NCBI GenBank assembly: GCA_017451265.1
Contig: JAFSPU010000003.1
Location: 1-64,000 of the forward strand
Direction: 5' to 3'
DNA from: Clostridiales bacterium
Lineage (GTDB): Bacteria > Bacillota > Clostridia > Saccharofermentanales > Saccharofermentanaceae
Length of the DNA: 64,000 nt
Shown: in pieces, positions 41,458-50,985 of the stretch
Layout: each line of letters starts with the position of its first letter
How positions within the stretch are numbered: position 1 is the stretch's first letter
Translations under genes and position numbers: made by a program
Notes under the pieces: generated by a model
The model's input: the letters and a program-made list of their open reading frames with translations, nothing else
Databases searched by the model: none
What the model was told of the DNA's origin: nothing

Positions 41458-43917
41458 TCAAACGAAGTATTTATTCCAGAAAGCAAAGACGGACATAGGC
41501 TTGCCGAAATAATAGCCCTGGATCAGGTCGGCATCCATATCCTTTATCATGTTGTACTGCTCTTCAGTCTCTACTCCTTCAACAACGACACCCTTACCGA
41601 TGGAATGCGCAAGCATCGTCATAGCGGAGATGAATGTATTATCAAACTTATTGGACAGCATATCATCGACGAAGGTCTTATCGATCTTGATCTCATCTAC
41701 AGGAAGTTCCTTAAGATAATTAAAGGATGAGTATCCGGATCCGAAGTCATCAAGAGCTGTCTTGATATTATGCTCATGCAGCAATTCGATATTTCGTCTG
41801 CACAGAGCCATATTCTGCATCAAGGAAGTCTCAGTAAGCTCGATTATGATATTCTTCGCAGACAGATGATACTTCTTAAGAAGTCCTAAAAGTCTCTCAG
41901 AATAATCTTCAGCGATAAGATCATCTGCGGTGGCATTTACATGAATATAGAAATCCTCAGAGGCGCCCTTGGCAATCCACTCGGAACACTGCCTGATAGA
42001 CTCCTCAAGGATCCACTTACCTACAGCTTCCATCTGGTTAGTTGCCTCAAGGGCTGCTACAACCTTCTCGGGGTTCTCAGGATTGCCGTCCGGCTTTATC
42101 CAACGAAGCAGCGCCTCAGCGCCCTTCAGAGTTTTGGTCTTGGCATCTGTAAGAGGCTGATAGTACAGCATGAAATTCTCGAATCCGTTAAGGATATTCT
42201 CAGATATAGTCGTCTGGAAATCGAGTTTCTCACGCAGTTCGTTCCTGTCTGCAGGAGAGAACACTGCATATCTTAATGTCTTGTCTTCCTTAACCTTATG
42301 AAGAGTAATCTCCGCCTGACTCAGAAGCTCCTCAGGTGTTCTTCCCTCAGGATAGAAAGCTGCCGAAGCGATCAGATGGATAAAGAACTTGCTGCCGTCT
42401 ATGGTAAAGGGCTCCTCCGACTTTGCGATCACGTCCTTCATATAATTACCGGCTTTGATCTGCGAGGAATCAGGCCACAGCACAGCAAAATTATCCGTCC
42501 CTATGTGATAGAGCTTAGCTCTGTCCGGAAGCTCGCTGTTAAGCAGATCCGCGAGGTTACGCAGGATCTTGTCACCCGCGTCCTTACCGTATCTGTCTGT
42601 AAACTCGTGGAAATCATTTATATCAAACATGATAACCGCCGCACAGCTAACACTGCCGTCACGGATAACCATGTTAATGTCTCTGGAAAGCCTCTGCTGA
42701 GTGGGAAGTCCCGTGATCTGATGTGAGGAACCTGCCTTCTCAAAAGTTTCCTTAACTTCGTTCATGGCGGACAGGTCAAGAATACTTCCCGTAACCCAGC
42801 GGGTAAGCGTATTCCTGTTCTCGAATGACTTACCTCTGATCGCTACCCATGAAGCCTTGTCCTCCTGATTCCTGACTCTTACTTCAATCGCGAATCTTGT
42901 CCCTATCTCCTGGATGGATCTGTTAAGGATATTCCTTAATCTCTGTCTGTCCGTCTGTACAACATATGGTACTAAAGTCTCGACAAAATCCCCTGCCACC
43001 ATAAGCGGAAAATCCGGGAAAATCTTCTGTATCTTCTTAGAGATGGTGGTGACATTCCTGTTGATGTCAGTATTAAAGATGGCAGCATTAAGTCCGTCGA
43101 TCATGTTATCCCACATGAAGTCATCATTAACAAAGCTCGTTACGTCAGAGAAGATACCTGAAATAAAACGCCCTTCACCTCCGTAGTCCGAGAAACCGTC
43201 CGTACGAAGATAGATGACTCCCCTTCCCGGCGCCTGGAATCTTACCTGCAGACTGACATCATAAGTACGGTCCTGAAGGTAATTGATGATGGCATTATGA
43301 AGGATCTCCGAATCATCAGGATGAACATAATTCCTGTAAGTCTCCGTGAACTTGGGAAGCTCGTTAGATTCCAGATCAAACTCACGCACAAACTTATCGC
43401 TTAAGTAGCATACATTTCTCTTTGTGTCATATACGAACAGATAGGATTTGATATCAGGACCAAACAGCTCATTGAAAGCCGTCTTCACCATATCCGGTGT
43501 CTCGTCCTTGATCAAAGCAAGGATAAAACGTGACTTTTCGATCGTCTCCACTCTCATAGAGACCTCAAGATCATAAAGCTCGTCTCCCTGCCCCTTGATC
43601 TTATGCTTCAAAGTCAGCACTCCGGGATTCTTCTCCATAAGCTCACCTATAGAGGTTTCATACTTGGAGATAACCGAAGCTCTTATGTCATCCGGGAAAT
43701 AATGATAGAACTGGGAAAGATACATGAAGGAACCCGCGGCGATACCGAGTATGTCTCCCATGGAATCCGAGAAACATATCTCTTTCTCCCAAGGATCGAT
43801 AACTGCCACAGCTTTATAGGCGTCTTCAAACATAGGAGTGTATTCCCGGAAAGACAGCTCCTGGGCATATGAGATCAAAGATTCTCTTGTGATCTTTTCT
43901 CCATTGGAATCGTTCAT
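41458..43917 (-). CDS. PAS-GGDEF(degenerate)-EAL cyclic-di-GMP phosphodiesterase
   Basis: This 819-residue soluble signalling protein has three domain types. Tandem PAS-like sensory modules lie at about 30-390. A GGDEF domain at about 400-545 has its signature changed to GTDNF, so it is not expected to make c-di-GMP. The EAL domain at about 560-819 is intact: EALLRW, ELTETSL and LDDFGSGYSSFNYLKELPVDEIKID, with its metal-binding Glu and Asp residues. It likely cleaves c-di-GMP, with the dead GGDEF as a GTP sensor. It interrupts the otherwise conserved trmN6-rsmI-metG-tatD order. No membrane helix is seen. Confidence 0.9.
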   Translation of the reverse strand: MNDSNGEKITRESLISYAQELSFREYTPMFEDAYKAVAVIDPWEKEICFSDSMGDILGIAAGSFMYLSQFYHYFPDDIRASVISKYETSIGELMEKNPGVLTLKHKIKGQGDELYDLEVSMRVETIEKSRFILALIKDETPDMVKTAFNELFGPDIKSYLFVYDTKRNVCYLSDKFVREFDLESNELPKFTETYRNYVHPDDSEILHNAIINYLQDRTYDVSLQVRFQAPGRGVIYLRTDGFSDYGGEGRFISGIFSDVTSFVNDDFMWDNMIDGLNAAIFNTDINRNVTTISKKIQKIFPDFPLMVAGDFVETLVPYVVQTDRQRLRNILNRSIQEIGTRFAIEVRVRNQEDKASWVAIRGKSFENRNTLTRWVTGSILDLSAMNEVKETFEKAGSSHQITGLPTQQRLSRDINMVIRDGSVSCAAVIMFDINDFHEFTDRYGKDAGDKILRNLADLLNSELPDRAKLYHIGTDNFAVLWPDSSQIKAGNYMKDVIAKSEEPFTIDGSKFFIHLIASAAFYPEGRTPEELLSQAEITLHKVKEDKTLRYAVFSPADRNELREKLDFQTTISENILNGFENFMLYYQPLTDAKTKTLKGAEALLRWIKPDGNPENPEKVVAALEATNQMEAVGKWILEESIRQCSEWIAKGASEDFYIHVNATADDLIAEDYSERLLGLLKKYHLSAKNIIIELTETSLMQNMALCRRNIELLHEHNIKTALDDFGSGYSSFNYLKELPVDEIKIDKTFVDDMLSNKFDNTFISAMTMLAHSIGKGVVVEGVETEEQYNMIKDMDADLIQGYYFGKPMSVFAFWNKYFV

Positions 43918-43948
43918 TAAGGGCAGGTTCCTCTCGAGTTGCTTACTC

Positions 43949-44779
43949 TTATGATTTTAACAGACTTACCGCCCTCGAATACATTTCTTTTTTGTTAAAA
44001 CCTGTGGCATCTGAAAGAACCTTGGCAATTTCCTTCACTGACATGCCCTCTTCGCGCAGCCTTCTTATCTCGCTGTCGATGTACTCGTCATCAAACACTG
44101 GGGCCGCCTTAACAGCAGGCTCGAGGCAAACGACATACTCACCTCGCGGCTCAGTCTGCTCATAATACGCTTCCGCCTCATCTATCGTCATGCGGAGCAC
44201 TTCCTCGTACTTCTTGGTAAGCTCCCTGCAAAAGGCTGCCCGCGATGGGCCGAAACCTTCCTCCTTAAGTTCTGACACCAACTTACGCAGCCTGTGAGGC
44301 GCCTCGTAAAGCACAATGGTCTCGTCGTACTTGGGTAGCTCCTTAAGCCTCTTTCTGCGCTCAGAACCCGAGTTAGGCAGGAATCCCTCGTAATGGTAGC
44401 GGCGCGTGGAAATACCGCTTAACACGAGTGCCGTTATGGCCGCAACGGGACCCGGCACCACAGTAAACTCCACATCCTGCTCAATGCACAGCTTAACCAG
44501 GTCCTCACCGGGGTCGCTTATGGCAGGCATGCCGGCATCAGAAACCTGAGCCACATTAAAGCCCTGCTTAAGAAGGTCAACCAGCTCCTGCCCCTTGGAA
44601 GCCTTGTTATGCTCGTGATATGAAATGAGCTTATGCTCTTCGATACCGAGGTTCTTAAGGAGAATTCCCGTAACCCTTGTGTCCTCGCACGCAATATAAT
44701 CAACCGAGCTTAAGATCTCGACCGCGCGGCTGCTGATGTCTCCCATATTTCCTATCGGTGTTCCTACAAGGTAAAGCAA
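43949..44779 (-). CDS. rsmI: 16S rRNA (cytidine1402-2'-O)-methyltransferase RsmI
   Basis: This 276-residue SAM-dependent methyltransferase of the tetrapyrrole-methylase fold opens with LYLVGTPIGNMGDISSRA. It has ACEDTRVTGILL, ISYHEHNK and VSDAGMPAISDPGEDLV, all diagnostic. It modifies C1402 of 16S rRNA at the P site. It overlaps the trmN6 gene by 16 bases, as in Bacillus yabB-yabC. Confidence 0.97.
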   Translation of the reverse strand: MLYLVGTPIGNMGDISSRAVEILSSVDYIACEDTRVTGILLKNLGIEEHKLISYHEHNKASKGQELVDLLKQGFNVAQVSDAGMPAISDPGEDLVKLCIEQDVEFTVVPGPVAAITALVLSGISTRRYHYEGFLPNSGSERRKRLKELPKYDETIVLYEAPHRLRKLVSELKEEGFGPSRAAFCRELTKKYEEVLRMTIDEAEAYYEQTEPRGEYVVCLEPAVKAAPVFDDEYIDSEIRRLREEGMSVKEIAKVLSDATGFNKKEMYSRAVSLLKS

Positions 44780-45507
44780 TCTGTTTGCTCCTTATCGTAG
44801 ATTGAAGTCATTTGTTCCTTATCATTTAATACCAGCGGAGGCATTATCTCAAGCTGTGTAGTTGAAGTCGTCTTCTTTCCTGCGATGAGAACTATCTGTG
44901 CATTCCTGTCGGGAGCCGGATGAACCGCTGTCATGAGCATTGGCTTTATCCCGTGCTTCATCATAAGCGACATGACTTCGTCTGTGCGTCTTGCCGTCAT
45001 AACCACAGTCATGATGCCTGATGAAGGTATCAGACGGGATGAACCTGCACTGATGAAGTCTTCAAGCGTGCCGTCAGTCTCACTTCGTCCTATTACTTCG
45101 GCAGTGGGGCCCGCGCCCTCCCTGTAAAACGGTGGATTCATGAACACGGCGTCATACTGCTTCTGCCTGATATCACCGGGGAGTTCACGCACATCACCTT
45201 CATAAGCCGAAATGCGTTCTTCAAGGCCGTTATCCTTGATATTCAGCTTAAGCACTTCACAGGCATCACGGTCAAGCTCAAGAGCATCGATCTGCACACA
45301 GTCTCTTCTTCCCGCCAGAAGCAAGGAAGCGGCGCCGCAGTTGGCACCCAGTTCAAGGCAAGCGACTTTCTTTCCCTCTTTTATACAGGAAGCCGTAAAC
45401 CAAGACAGAAGGACCGTATCCGTACCGAAGCGGAAACCGTCCTTCAACTGATGCATTGTAAGCCCTTTTCGGCCTAAATCGACGAATGTGAGTCTGTTCT
45501 CATCCAT
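44764..45507 (-). CDS. trmN6: TrmN6-type tRNA (adenine37-N6) methyltransferase
   Basis: This 247-residue Rossmann methyltransferase starts at the typical GFRFGTDTVLLSWF, has the SAM-binding stretch CLELGANCGAASLLLAG, and the adenine-N6 motif FMNPPFYREG. By family and context (next to rsmI), it is the YfiC/YabB enzyme that methylates A37 of tRNA-Val. The family also includes other N6 enzymes, so the exact target is inferred. Confidence 0.9.
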   Translation of the reverse strand: MDENRLTFVDLGRKGLTMHQLKDGFRFGTDTVLLSWFTASCIKEGKKVACLELGANCGAASLLLAGRRDCVQIDALELDRDACEVLKLNIKDNGLEERISAYEGDVRELPGDIRQKQYDAVFMNPPFYREGAGPTAEVIGRSETDGTLEDFISAGSSRLIPSSGIMTVVMTARRTDEVMSLMMKHGIKPMLMTAVHPAPDRNAQIVLIAGKKTTSTTQLEIMPPLVLNDKEQMTSIYDKEQTDCFTL

Positions 45508-45522
45508 AGCACTAATTATACA

Positions 45523-45552
45523 TAAAAAAGCTGCCCCGTTACCGAGGCAGCT
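45523..45552 (-). terminator. Terminator of the ferredoxin gene
   Basis: The stem AGCTGCC/GGCAGCT with an inner imperfect part is followed by TTTTTTATG on the minus strand. It lies 30 bases past the ferredoxin stop. Confidence 0.85.
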
Positions 45553-45582
45553 CGTTCTTTGATCTCTTATGGTCTTATCCGA

Positions 45583-45753
45583 TTATTCCTCAGAAATCGC
45601 AGATACGGGGCAAACACCCGCGCATGCTCCGCAAGAAATGCAGACTTCAGGATCGATGTTGTACTGTGTATCACCGGAAGCGATAGCAGAAACGGGACAG
45701 CCGTCTGCACAAGTTCCGCATGAGATACAGGAATCAGAAATCACATATGCCAT
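45583..45753 (-). CDS. 2[4Fe-4S] ferredoxin
   Basis: This 56-residue clostridial-type ferredoxin has two CxxCxxCxxxCP motifs: CISCGTCADGCP (residues 9-20) and CISCGACAGVCP (residues 38-49). They bind two [4Fe-4S] clusters and carry low-potential electrons. The fold is a clear two-fold repeat with the usual length. A perfect AGGAGG lies nine bases upstream of the ATG. It sits alone between ricT and trmN6, ahead of its own terminator. Confidence 0.96.
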   Translation of the reverse strand: MAYVISDSCISCGTCADGCPVSAIASGDTQYNIDPEVCISCGACAGVCPVSAISEE

Positions 45754-45845
45754 GTTTGCTAACCTCCTATATTGAATTGCAAGTTAATTATCACATAAAT
45801 CAAAAAGAAAATAAATGAAGATACAATGAATAATATTTTACAAAA

Positions 45846-46739
45846 TTAATTTTCATCATCCTCATTGGCATAATCACGGTCATCCTGCTCCTCGCGGCGG
45901 TTCTTATGAGGACAGGGGCAGTTAACATCCATATTAAGAGGAGCAAGGCCTTCCCAGTCATAAACTTCAGTGGTGAAAGACTCATTCTCTTCAAACTTGA
46001 CCGTTACCTTCTCGGCAATGTAATTAACATCAGTTACTACACCCACGCCGTCAGGAGTCCTTACTTTCTTGCCGTTCTTGGGAAGGCGCTTTCTGGCATC
46101 GGCATAAGCCTCCTTCTCAAACTGCAGGCAGCACATAAGTCTTCCGCAGGCACCGTTAAGCTTACCGGGGTTAAGGGACATACCCTGATCACGTGCAGTT
46201 CTTAATGTTACGGGAGCAAACTTATTAAGGAAGGTGCAGCAGCAAAGCTCACGTCCGCACATACCGATCCCGCCCACGAGTTTAGCCTGGTCACGGGAAC
46301 CGATCTGGCGCAGCTCGATCCTGGCACGGAAGGAAGATACGAGATCCTTTACGAGTTCTCTGAAGTCAACGCGGTTATCCGAGGTGAAGAAGAATGTTAC
46401 TTTCTTGCCGTCGAATGTGAACACTGCATCGATCAGGTTCATATCGAGCTCATGCTTACCTATAAGCTCAAGGCAAAGATCATATGCTTCCTTCTCCTTG
46501 ACCTTCTTAATCTTGCCTCTCTCGATCTCCTTATCGTTTGCCAGGCGCTCTACCGGCAGGATATCATCTCCCAGAAGCTTCTCATCCAGCTCCATAGGAA
46601 CGCCTGTAACCTTACCCAGGTCAAGTGTTCCCTGATTATCTGCCATAACATAATCGCCGGGCTTAAGATCCAGGCCCTCGCATGTATATTTCGTGTTCTT
46701 TCCGCCTTCACGGAAACTCAGATTAACTATTCTTTTCAT
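45846..46739 (-). CDS. ricT: PSP1 domain protein RicT (YaaT)
   Basis: This 297-residue protein of the PSP1/YaaT family has conserved cysteines in MCGRELCCCTF and GACGRLMCCLQFE near residues 165-205. In Bacillus RicT forms an iron-sulfur complex with RicA and RicF that directs RNase Y cleavage. It starts at the ATG with AAGGAGC eight bases upstream; an upstream ATG 17 codons earlier would lie in holB. It overlaps holB by 17 bases, the same order as in Bacillus. The C-terminus is acidic. Confidence 0.93.
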   Translation of the reverse strand: MKRIVNLSFREGGKNTKYTCEGLDLKPGDYVMADNQGTLDLGKVTGVPMELDEKLLGDDILPVERLANDKEIERGKIKKVKEKEAYDLCLELIGKHELDMNLIDAVFTFDGKKVTFFFTSDNRVDFRELVKDLVSSFRARIELRQIGSRDQAKLVGGIGMCGRELCCCTFLNKFAPVTLRTARDQGMSLNPGKLNGACGRLMCCLQFEKEAYADARKRLPKNGKKVRTPDGVGVVTDVNYIAEKVTVKFEENESFTTEVYDWEGLAPLNMDVNCPCPHKNRREEQDDRDYANEDDEN

Positions 46740-47745
46740 AACAAAGCTCCTTATGTATGCGTAAGAGCATATTGCAGCAGGATGTCTCAAAGCTCGTGTT
46801 GACGTGTGAAGCGTCGATAAAGTCTGTCACGGCTTTCTCGGCATTGCTGATATTGATCAGTGTAACTGCACTGTTTTCAGACACGAAACGTATGATCTCA
46901 CGCTTCTTGTCTGAATTCTTGATATTCTCCGGATCAGGCACGGCTATCGCTGACGCGATATCTCCCAGAGTCCAGATCATAAGAAGAAGCAGCTCATCCA
47001 TCTTATCACGATTCTTATCAAAGTAAGTAAACTCATCATAAAGAAGGTCCGTATAACCCATCTTCGGAATATTCATGACAAGATTGAATATATGGTCGCG
47101 CTCCTCCATAAAGTCGGGATCATTGATAAGAGACAGAGCCTTTCCCGGGATGCCGGATGAGAATGCGGTAAGAAAAGAGATCTTATCGTCAGAAAGATCT
47201 GCACCGCCCTTCTCCCTAAGGATGCTCTTCATCTGATCAGCCGTATACTCACGGAAATTAAGCTCCGTCACACGGGAAAGAATCGTACCCAGAAGTCTGG
47301 ATGTATCTGAGCACAGAAGGATATACACCAGATGAGCACCGGGCTCCTCGAGGGACTTGAGCATCAGGTTCTGACAGTCCGGAGCAGTCTTATCCGCATT
47401 GATGATAAGAACCTTATGGGACGCGATCTGCGGCTTTACTTCAGCATCTCTTATAACCTCACGCAGATCCGCGATCCTGATATTCTTTCTGCCCTCAGTG
47501 GGCTCCACTTCTATCAGATCGGGATGTGTCCCGGCATCAATATACTTGCAGGAAGCGCACTCACAGCAGGCACCGTCAGCCTTACGGTTCTCACACAGTA
47601 TGGCCTTTGCCGTCTCACGCGCAAAGAGGTGCTTGCCTATGCCTTCGGGACCCGTAAACAAAAGCGAGCAAGCAGAAGGATCGGCTGTAATGTCCTTAAG
47701 CCTGTTCTTGATTGTTTCCTGTCCTGTCAGCTGATTAAATCCCAT
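46723..47745 (-). CDS. holB: DNA polymerase III subunit delta prime
   Basis: This 340-residue AAA+ clamp-loader subunit begins with LTGQETIKNRLKD. It has the Walker-like FTGPEGIGKHLFARE near residue 30, zinc ligands in CENRKADGACCECASCKYI, and the Walker B region of the delta-prime type. It loads the replication clamp with delta and tau. It overlaps tmk by 19 bases, as in the Bacillus tmk-holB-yaaT order. Confidence 0.94.
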   Translation of the reverse strand: MGFNQLTGQETIKNRLKDITADPSACSLLFTGPEGIGKHLFARETAKAILCENRKADGACCECASCKYIDAGTHPDLIEVEPTEGRKNIRIADLREVIRDAEVKPQIASHKVLIINADKTAPDCQNLMLKSLEEPGAHLVYILLCSDTSRLLGTILSRVTELNFREYTADQMKSILREKGGADLSDDKISFLTAFSSGIPGKALSLINDPDFMEERDHIFNLVMNIPKMGYTDLLYDEFTYFDKNRDKMDELLLLMIWTLGDIASAIAVPDPENIKNSDKKREIIRFVSENSAVTLINISNAEKAVTDFIDASHVNTSFETSCCNMLLRIHKELCYEKNS

Positions 47746-48347
47746 ATATACGAATGAATCTGCTCAAAGATCTTTTCAGGTGTGTTATCTGCATTGATGA
47801 CCTTGATCCTGTCCTCGCCCTTGGCAAGCTCAAGGTAACCCTCTCTTACCTTCTCCTGGTATGCAAGGCCAAGCTTCTCGATGCGGTCCTCTTCTCCCCT
47901 CTGCGCACGTCTCGTATAAGCAGTCTGAGGGTCAATATCAAGCAGGATGGTGATGTCGGGGTAAGTCTCGTTCGTGGCCTTAAGATTCAGGAAATCGGTA
48001 AGATCAGTTCCCATCTTGTTAGCATAACCCTGATATGCAGTGGTGGAATCATAGAATCTGTCGCAGATTACATTGATACCCTTGTTAAGTGCAGGTATGA
48101 TTACCTCTTCCGTGATCTGTGCTCTGGCAGCCTCGAAAAGAAGAAGCTCCGCCATTCGTGTCATGGAATCATTGGCCTTGTCGAGAAGGATCGTTCTGAT
48201 CTTCTCACCTACAGCAGTGCCACCGGGTTCTCTGACCTCGATAAAATCGATGTCCTGCTTAGTAAATTCGTCCTTAAGAAGATTAAGCTGCGTGCTCTTG
48301 CCGCAGCCGTCTATACCTTCAAATGTAATGAAAAGTCCTTTGCTCAT
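47727..48347 (-). CDS. tmk: Thymidylate kinase
   Basis: This 206-residue P-loop kinase makes dTDP from dTMP. It has the P-loop FEGIDGCGKSTQLN (residues 9-22), the DRX motif in DRFYDSTTAYQGYA, and the LID region RRAQRGEEDRIE with its Arg residues. Its start overlaps the stop of the preceding small gene by four bases. Confidence 0.96.
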   Translation of the reverse strand: MSKGLFITFEGIDGCGKSTQLNLLKDEFTKQDIDFIEVREPGGTAVGEKIRTILLDKANDSMTRMAELLLFEAARAQITEEVIIPALNKGINVICDRFYDSTTAYQGYANKMGTDLTDFLNLKATNETYPDITILLDIDPQTAYTRRAQRGEEDRIEKLGLAYQEKVREGYLELAKGEDRIKVINADNTPEKIFEQIHSYIWDLIS

Positions 48348-48727
48348 TCAAGCTTAATCGTATGGATCTCAGCGATGTCGATCCAAATCTCTTTCTCTAT
48401 TCTGTCGTTATCAGCCTTGATGTCAGCGAGCGTCTCCTCAGCAGGCTTAATGGGCTTCGGGGGCTCGATGTTTCTTCTGTGCTGCTTTCTGTTTCTGTTA
48501 TCGTAGTTCTTTTTCTTGAACTCGCCGTTCTCTCTGTTGCCGCGGTTCTCATTGTTAGCGCGGTTTTCGCTGCGCTCGGGACGGCTGCCGTTATTCTCCC
48601 TGTTGGGATTATTCCTGTTACGGTTCCTGTTACGGTTACGGTTTCTGTTATTCGGGTTACGGTTCTGACCGTTACCGCCGTTATTTCTGTTATTCTCAGA
48701 AGCTGGTTTGTTGTTATTCTCAGCCAT
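48344..48727 (-). CDS. Disordered Asn/Arg-rich protein of unknown function
   Basis: This 127-residue protein is nearly all low-complexity for its first 85 residues. It has a run of alternating Asn-Arg pairs (RNRNRNRNRNRN) near residues 28-39, then Glu/Arg/Asn-rich repeats. The last 40 residues (KPAEETLADIKADNDRIEKE and IWIDIAEIHTIKLE) are predicted helix and strand and look like a folded tail. There is no signal peptide or helix. I recognise no family. The start has AAAGGAGTGAG upstream, and the stop overlaps tmk (ATGA). The basic disordered part suggests RNA or DNA binding. Confidence 0.75.
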   Translation of the reverse strand: MAENNNKPASENNRNNGGNGQNRNPNNRNRNRNRNRNRNNPNRENNGSRPERSENRANNENRGNRENGEFKKKNYDNRNRKQHRRNIEPPKPIKPAEETLADIKADNDRIEKEIWIDIAEIHTIKLE

Positions 48728-48761
48728 CAGCTCACTCCTTTGATTAATCAAAACAGATTGA

Positions 48762-49580
48762 TTATACCACATCAGTGTTCTTATAGGGTTTAACGCTCTT
48801 ATCCTCAGGGATCGGCCCGTAATAAAGCCCTAATTCTCTAAGAGGAACGAGCACAAAAGCCCTCTCATACATGCGCGGATGAGGGATAGTAAGTTCCTTT
48901 GTATCCATCTTCACTCCGGGGATCATCAGGATATCAAGATCTATAGTCCTAGGACCGTTCTTGATAGTGCGTACGCGGTGAAGCTCATTCTCTATTCTTT
49001 GAAGCTCATGAAGCACTTCCAGAGGCTCCAGATAAGTCCTGATAACGGCACATCCGTTAAGGAAATCATCCTGATCGTCATAGCCCACCGGCTCCGTCTC
49101 ATACAGGGAAGACACCTTAACGAGCTCGAGAGCATGATTATTCCTGATCATATCAAGAGCTGTGCGGATCTTCTCCTCACGGTCACCCATATTGCCGCCG
49201 AAGCCTATGATCACATCCTTACGGGACACTGTGATCTCAGTCTCCATGGCATCAAATTCACCGTCTATCGGCGCATCAGGCTTTCTAACGAGCACGCGGA
49301 CCGAATCAGCAAGATCGTACTTGGATATAACAGCTCTGCCTATCTCATGAGCCAGATGTTCGATCAGATTAAAATGCGACTTCTCCACGATCTTCTCAGC
49401 GATCTCATAGACATCGGCATAATTGATCGTATCGTTAAGATCATCGGTTAATGCTCCCGGGATATCCCTGCAGAACATATCGATGCTTACATAGAAAAAC
49501 TGGCCGTTCTCCTTCTCTTCAGAAAGACAGCCTGTGTATCCGTACAACTTCATCTGCTTGAGACTTATGCGGTTCATCAT
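48762..49580 (-). CDS. Bifunctional dihydroneopterin aldolase - HPPK (FolB-FolK fusion)
   Basis: This 272-residue fusion has FolB at about 1-118 (opening ISLKQMKLYGYTGCLSEEKE) and HPPK at about 120-272. The latter has VIIGFGGNMGDREEKIRTAL and the pterin/ATP site RTIDLDILMIPG. The two are consecutive steps of the folate pathway, converting dihydroneopterin to 6-hydroxymethyl-dihydropterin diphosphate. Such fusions occur in other Firmicutes. It follows folP with a four-base overlap. Confidence 0.93.
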   Translation of the reverse strand: MMNRISLKQMKLYGYTGCLSEEKENGQFFYVSIDMFCRDIPGALTDDLNDTINYADVYEIAEKIVEKSHFNLIEHLAHEIGRAVISKYDLADSVRVLVRKPDAPIDGEFDAMETEITVSRKDVIIGFGGNMGDREEKIRTALDMIRNNHALELVKVSSLYETEPVGYDDQDDFLNGCAVIRTYLEPLEVLHELQRIENELHRVRTIKNGPRTIDLDILMIPGVKMDTKELTIPHPRMYERAFVLVPLRELGLYYGPIPEDKSVKPYKNTDVV

Positions 49581-50356
49581 TCTTCGCCTTTCAGTCTTGC
49601 CACAGCTTTAAGCGCGGCATATGTATCATTAACATCATGAACTCTGACTTCAGATGCACCCTTCTCCACTCCGTAAAGCGCGAGTGCCAGTGAAGCTCCG
49701 AGTCTCTCGTCAGCCTTGGTGACACCCTTATAAAACTCAGCCGTAACCCTCTTACGGGAAACACCTAAGAATACGGGATAACCCCACTTCTCAATCATCG
49801 CAGGGATCGCATTAATAAGTTCAATATCCTGCTCGCGTGTCTTCGTGAATCCCACACCGGGATCAAGAACGATTCTGTCGTCGTTAATCCCTGCACTCTT
49901 AGCTGCATCTACAGTTCTTTGAAGCATTACTTCCCAGCCTTCATCAGGATCTCCGAAACCGTCTCTCATAAGAACTGCTTTCGCGCCATAAGATGCGATA
50001 ACTTCGCCCATCTTAGGATCTGCCATAAGGCCGGTAATGTCATTGATAATATCGGCACCTGCATCCAGTGAAGCCTTCGCCGTGCCCGATCTGAATGTAT
50101 CGACGGAGATAACACATGAAGGATATTTCTCCTTCAGCGCCTTAATAACAGGTACAACCCTTGATATCTCCTCATCTTCGGGTACATCAGTAAATCCGGG
50201 ACGTGTGGACATGCCGCCGATATCGATAACATCAGCACCCTCTTCGATCATGGCAAGAGCATGATCAACGGCTGCGTCCACATCAAAGAACCTGCCTCCG
50301 TCAGAAAAAGAGTCAGGCGTTACATTAAGAATTCCATAAATAAGAACTTTACTCAT
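49577..50356 (-). CDS. folP: Dihydropteroate synthase
   Basis: This 259-residue TIM-barrel enzyme joins the pterin diphosphate with p-aminobenzoate, the step blocked by sulfonamides. It has the signature GILNVTPDSFSDGG at residues 8-21, then VIDIGGMSTRPGF and DPGVGFTKT. The start overlaps the folE stop by one base (TGATG). Confidence 0.96.
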   Translation of the reverse strand: MSKVLIYGILNVTPDSFSDGGRFFDVDAAVDHALAMIEEGADVIDIGGMSTRPGFTDVPEDEEISRVVPVIKALKEKYPSCVISVDTFRSGTAKASLDAGADIINDITGLMADPKMGEVIASYGAKAVLMRDGFGDPDEGWEVMLQRTVDAAKSAGINDDRIVLDPGVGFTKTREQDIELINAIPAMIEKWGYPVFLGVSRKRVTAEFYKGVTKADERLGASLALALYGVEKGASEVRVHDVNDTYAALKAVARLKGEE

Positions 50357-50985
50357 CAGCCGTTTCTCTGGCGGTTGATAAGAGCCAGTGCCTCGTTTCT
50401 TGTCCTAAGATCGGATCTGCATCCGCCTCTCATAGCAGAAGTGACAGTCTTGGAGCCGGGCTTCCTGATGCCTCTCATAGTCATGCACAGATGCTCAGCT
50501 TCGATAACAACGCATACGGCACGCGCATCCACAGCCTGCTCGATAGTATCTGCGATCTGGCTTGTGAGGCGCTCCTGGATCTGAGGCTTACGTGAGAGTG
50601 TATCTACGATTCGTGCAACCTTGGAAAGACCCAAGATCTTACCATCCTTCGGGATATATACCACGTGGCACTTGCCGTGGAAAGGAAGCAGATGGTGCTC
50701 ACACATGGAATAAAACGGGATGTCTCCGATGAGGATCATCTCGTCGTTACCCTCATCCGTAAAAATCTTTATATCCTTGTTGATATCGCGGTGAAGGCCT
50801 GAGAAAATCTCGGCATACATTCTGGCAACTCTCTGCGGGGTCTCCTTCACGCCTTCCCTGTCGGGGTCTTCTCCTACTGCTTTAAGAATAGTCCTTACGG
50901 CTTCCTCGATAGCCGGCAGATCCATATTCTCGCGGCTTTCCTCAGGAATGCTCATGTCGTTTTTATAGTCGTACAAAGAAGTCAC
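50356..50985 (-). CDS. folE: GTP cyclohydrolase I
   Basis: This 209-residue enzyme opens the folate pathway, converting GTP to dihydroneopterin triphosphate. It has the zinc ligands in [15 protein letters not shown], the GTP-site [20 protein letters not shown], and a later Cys in [11 protein letters not shown]. The start is a GTG with AGGA five bases upstream and overlaps the AraC gene stop by four bases (GTGA), so the regulator and folate genes are coupled. Confidence 0.95.
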   Translation of the reverse strand: MTSLYDYKNDMSIPEESRENMDLPAIEEAVRTILKAVGEDPDREGVKETPQRVARMYAEIFSGLHRDINKDIKIFTDEGNDEMILIGDIPFYSMCEHHLLPFHGKCHVVYIPKDGKILGLSKVARIVDTLSRKPQIQERLTSQIADTIEQAVDARAVCVVIEAEHLCMTMRGIRKPGSKTVTSAMRGGCRSDLRTRNEALALINRQRNG

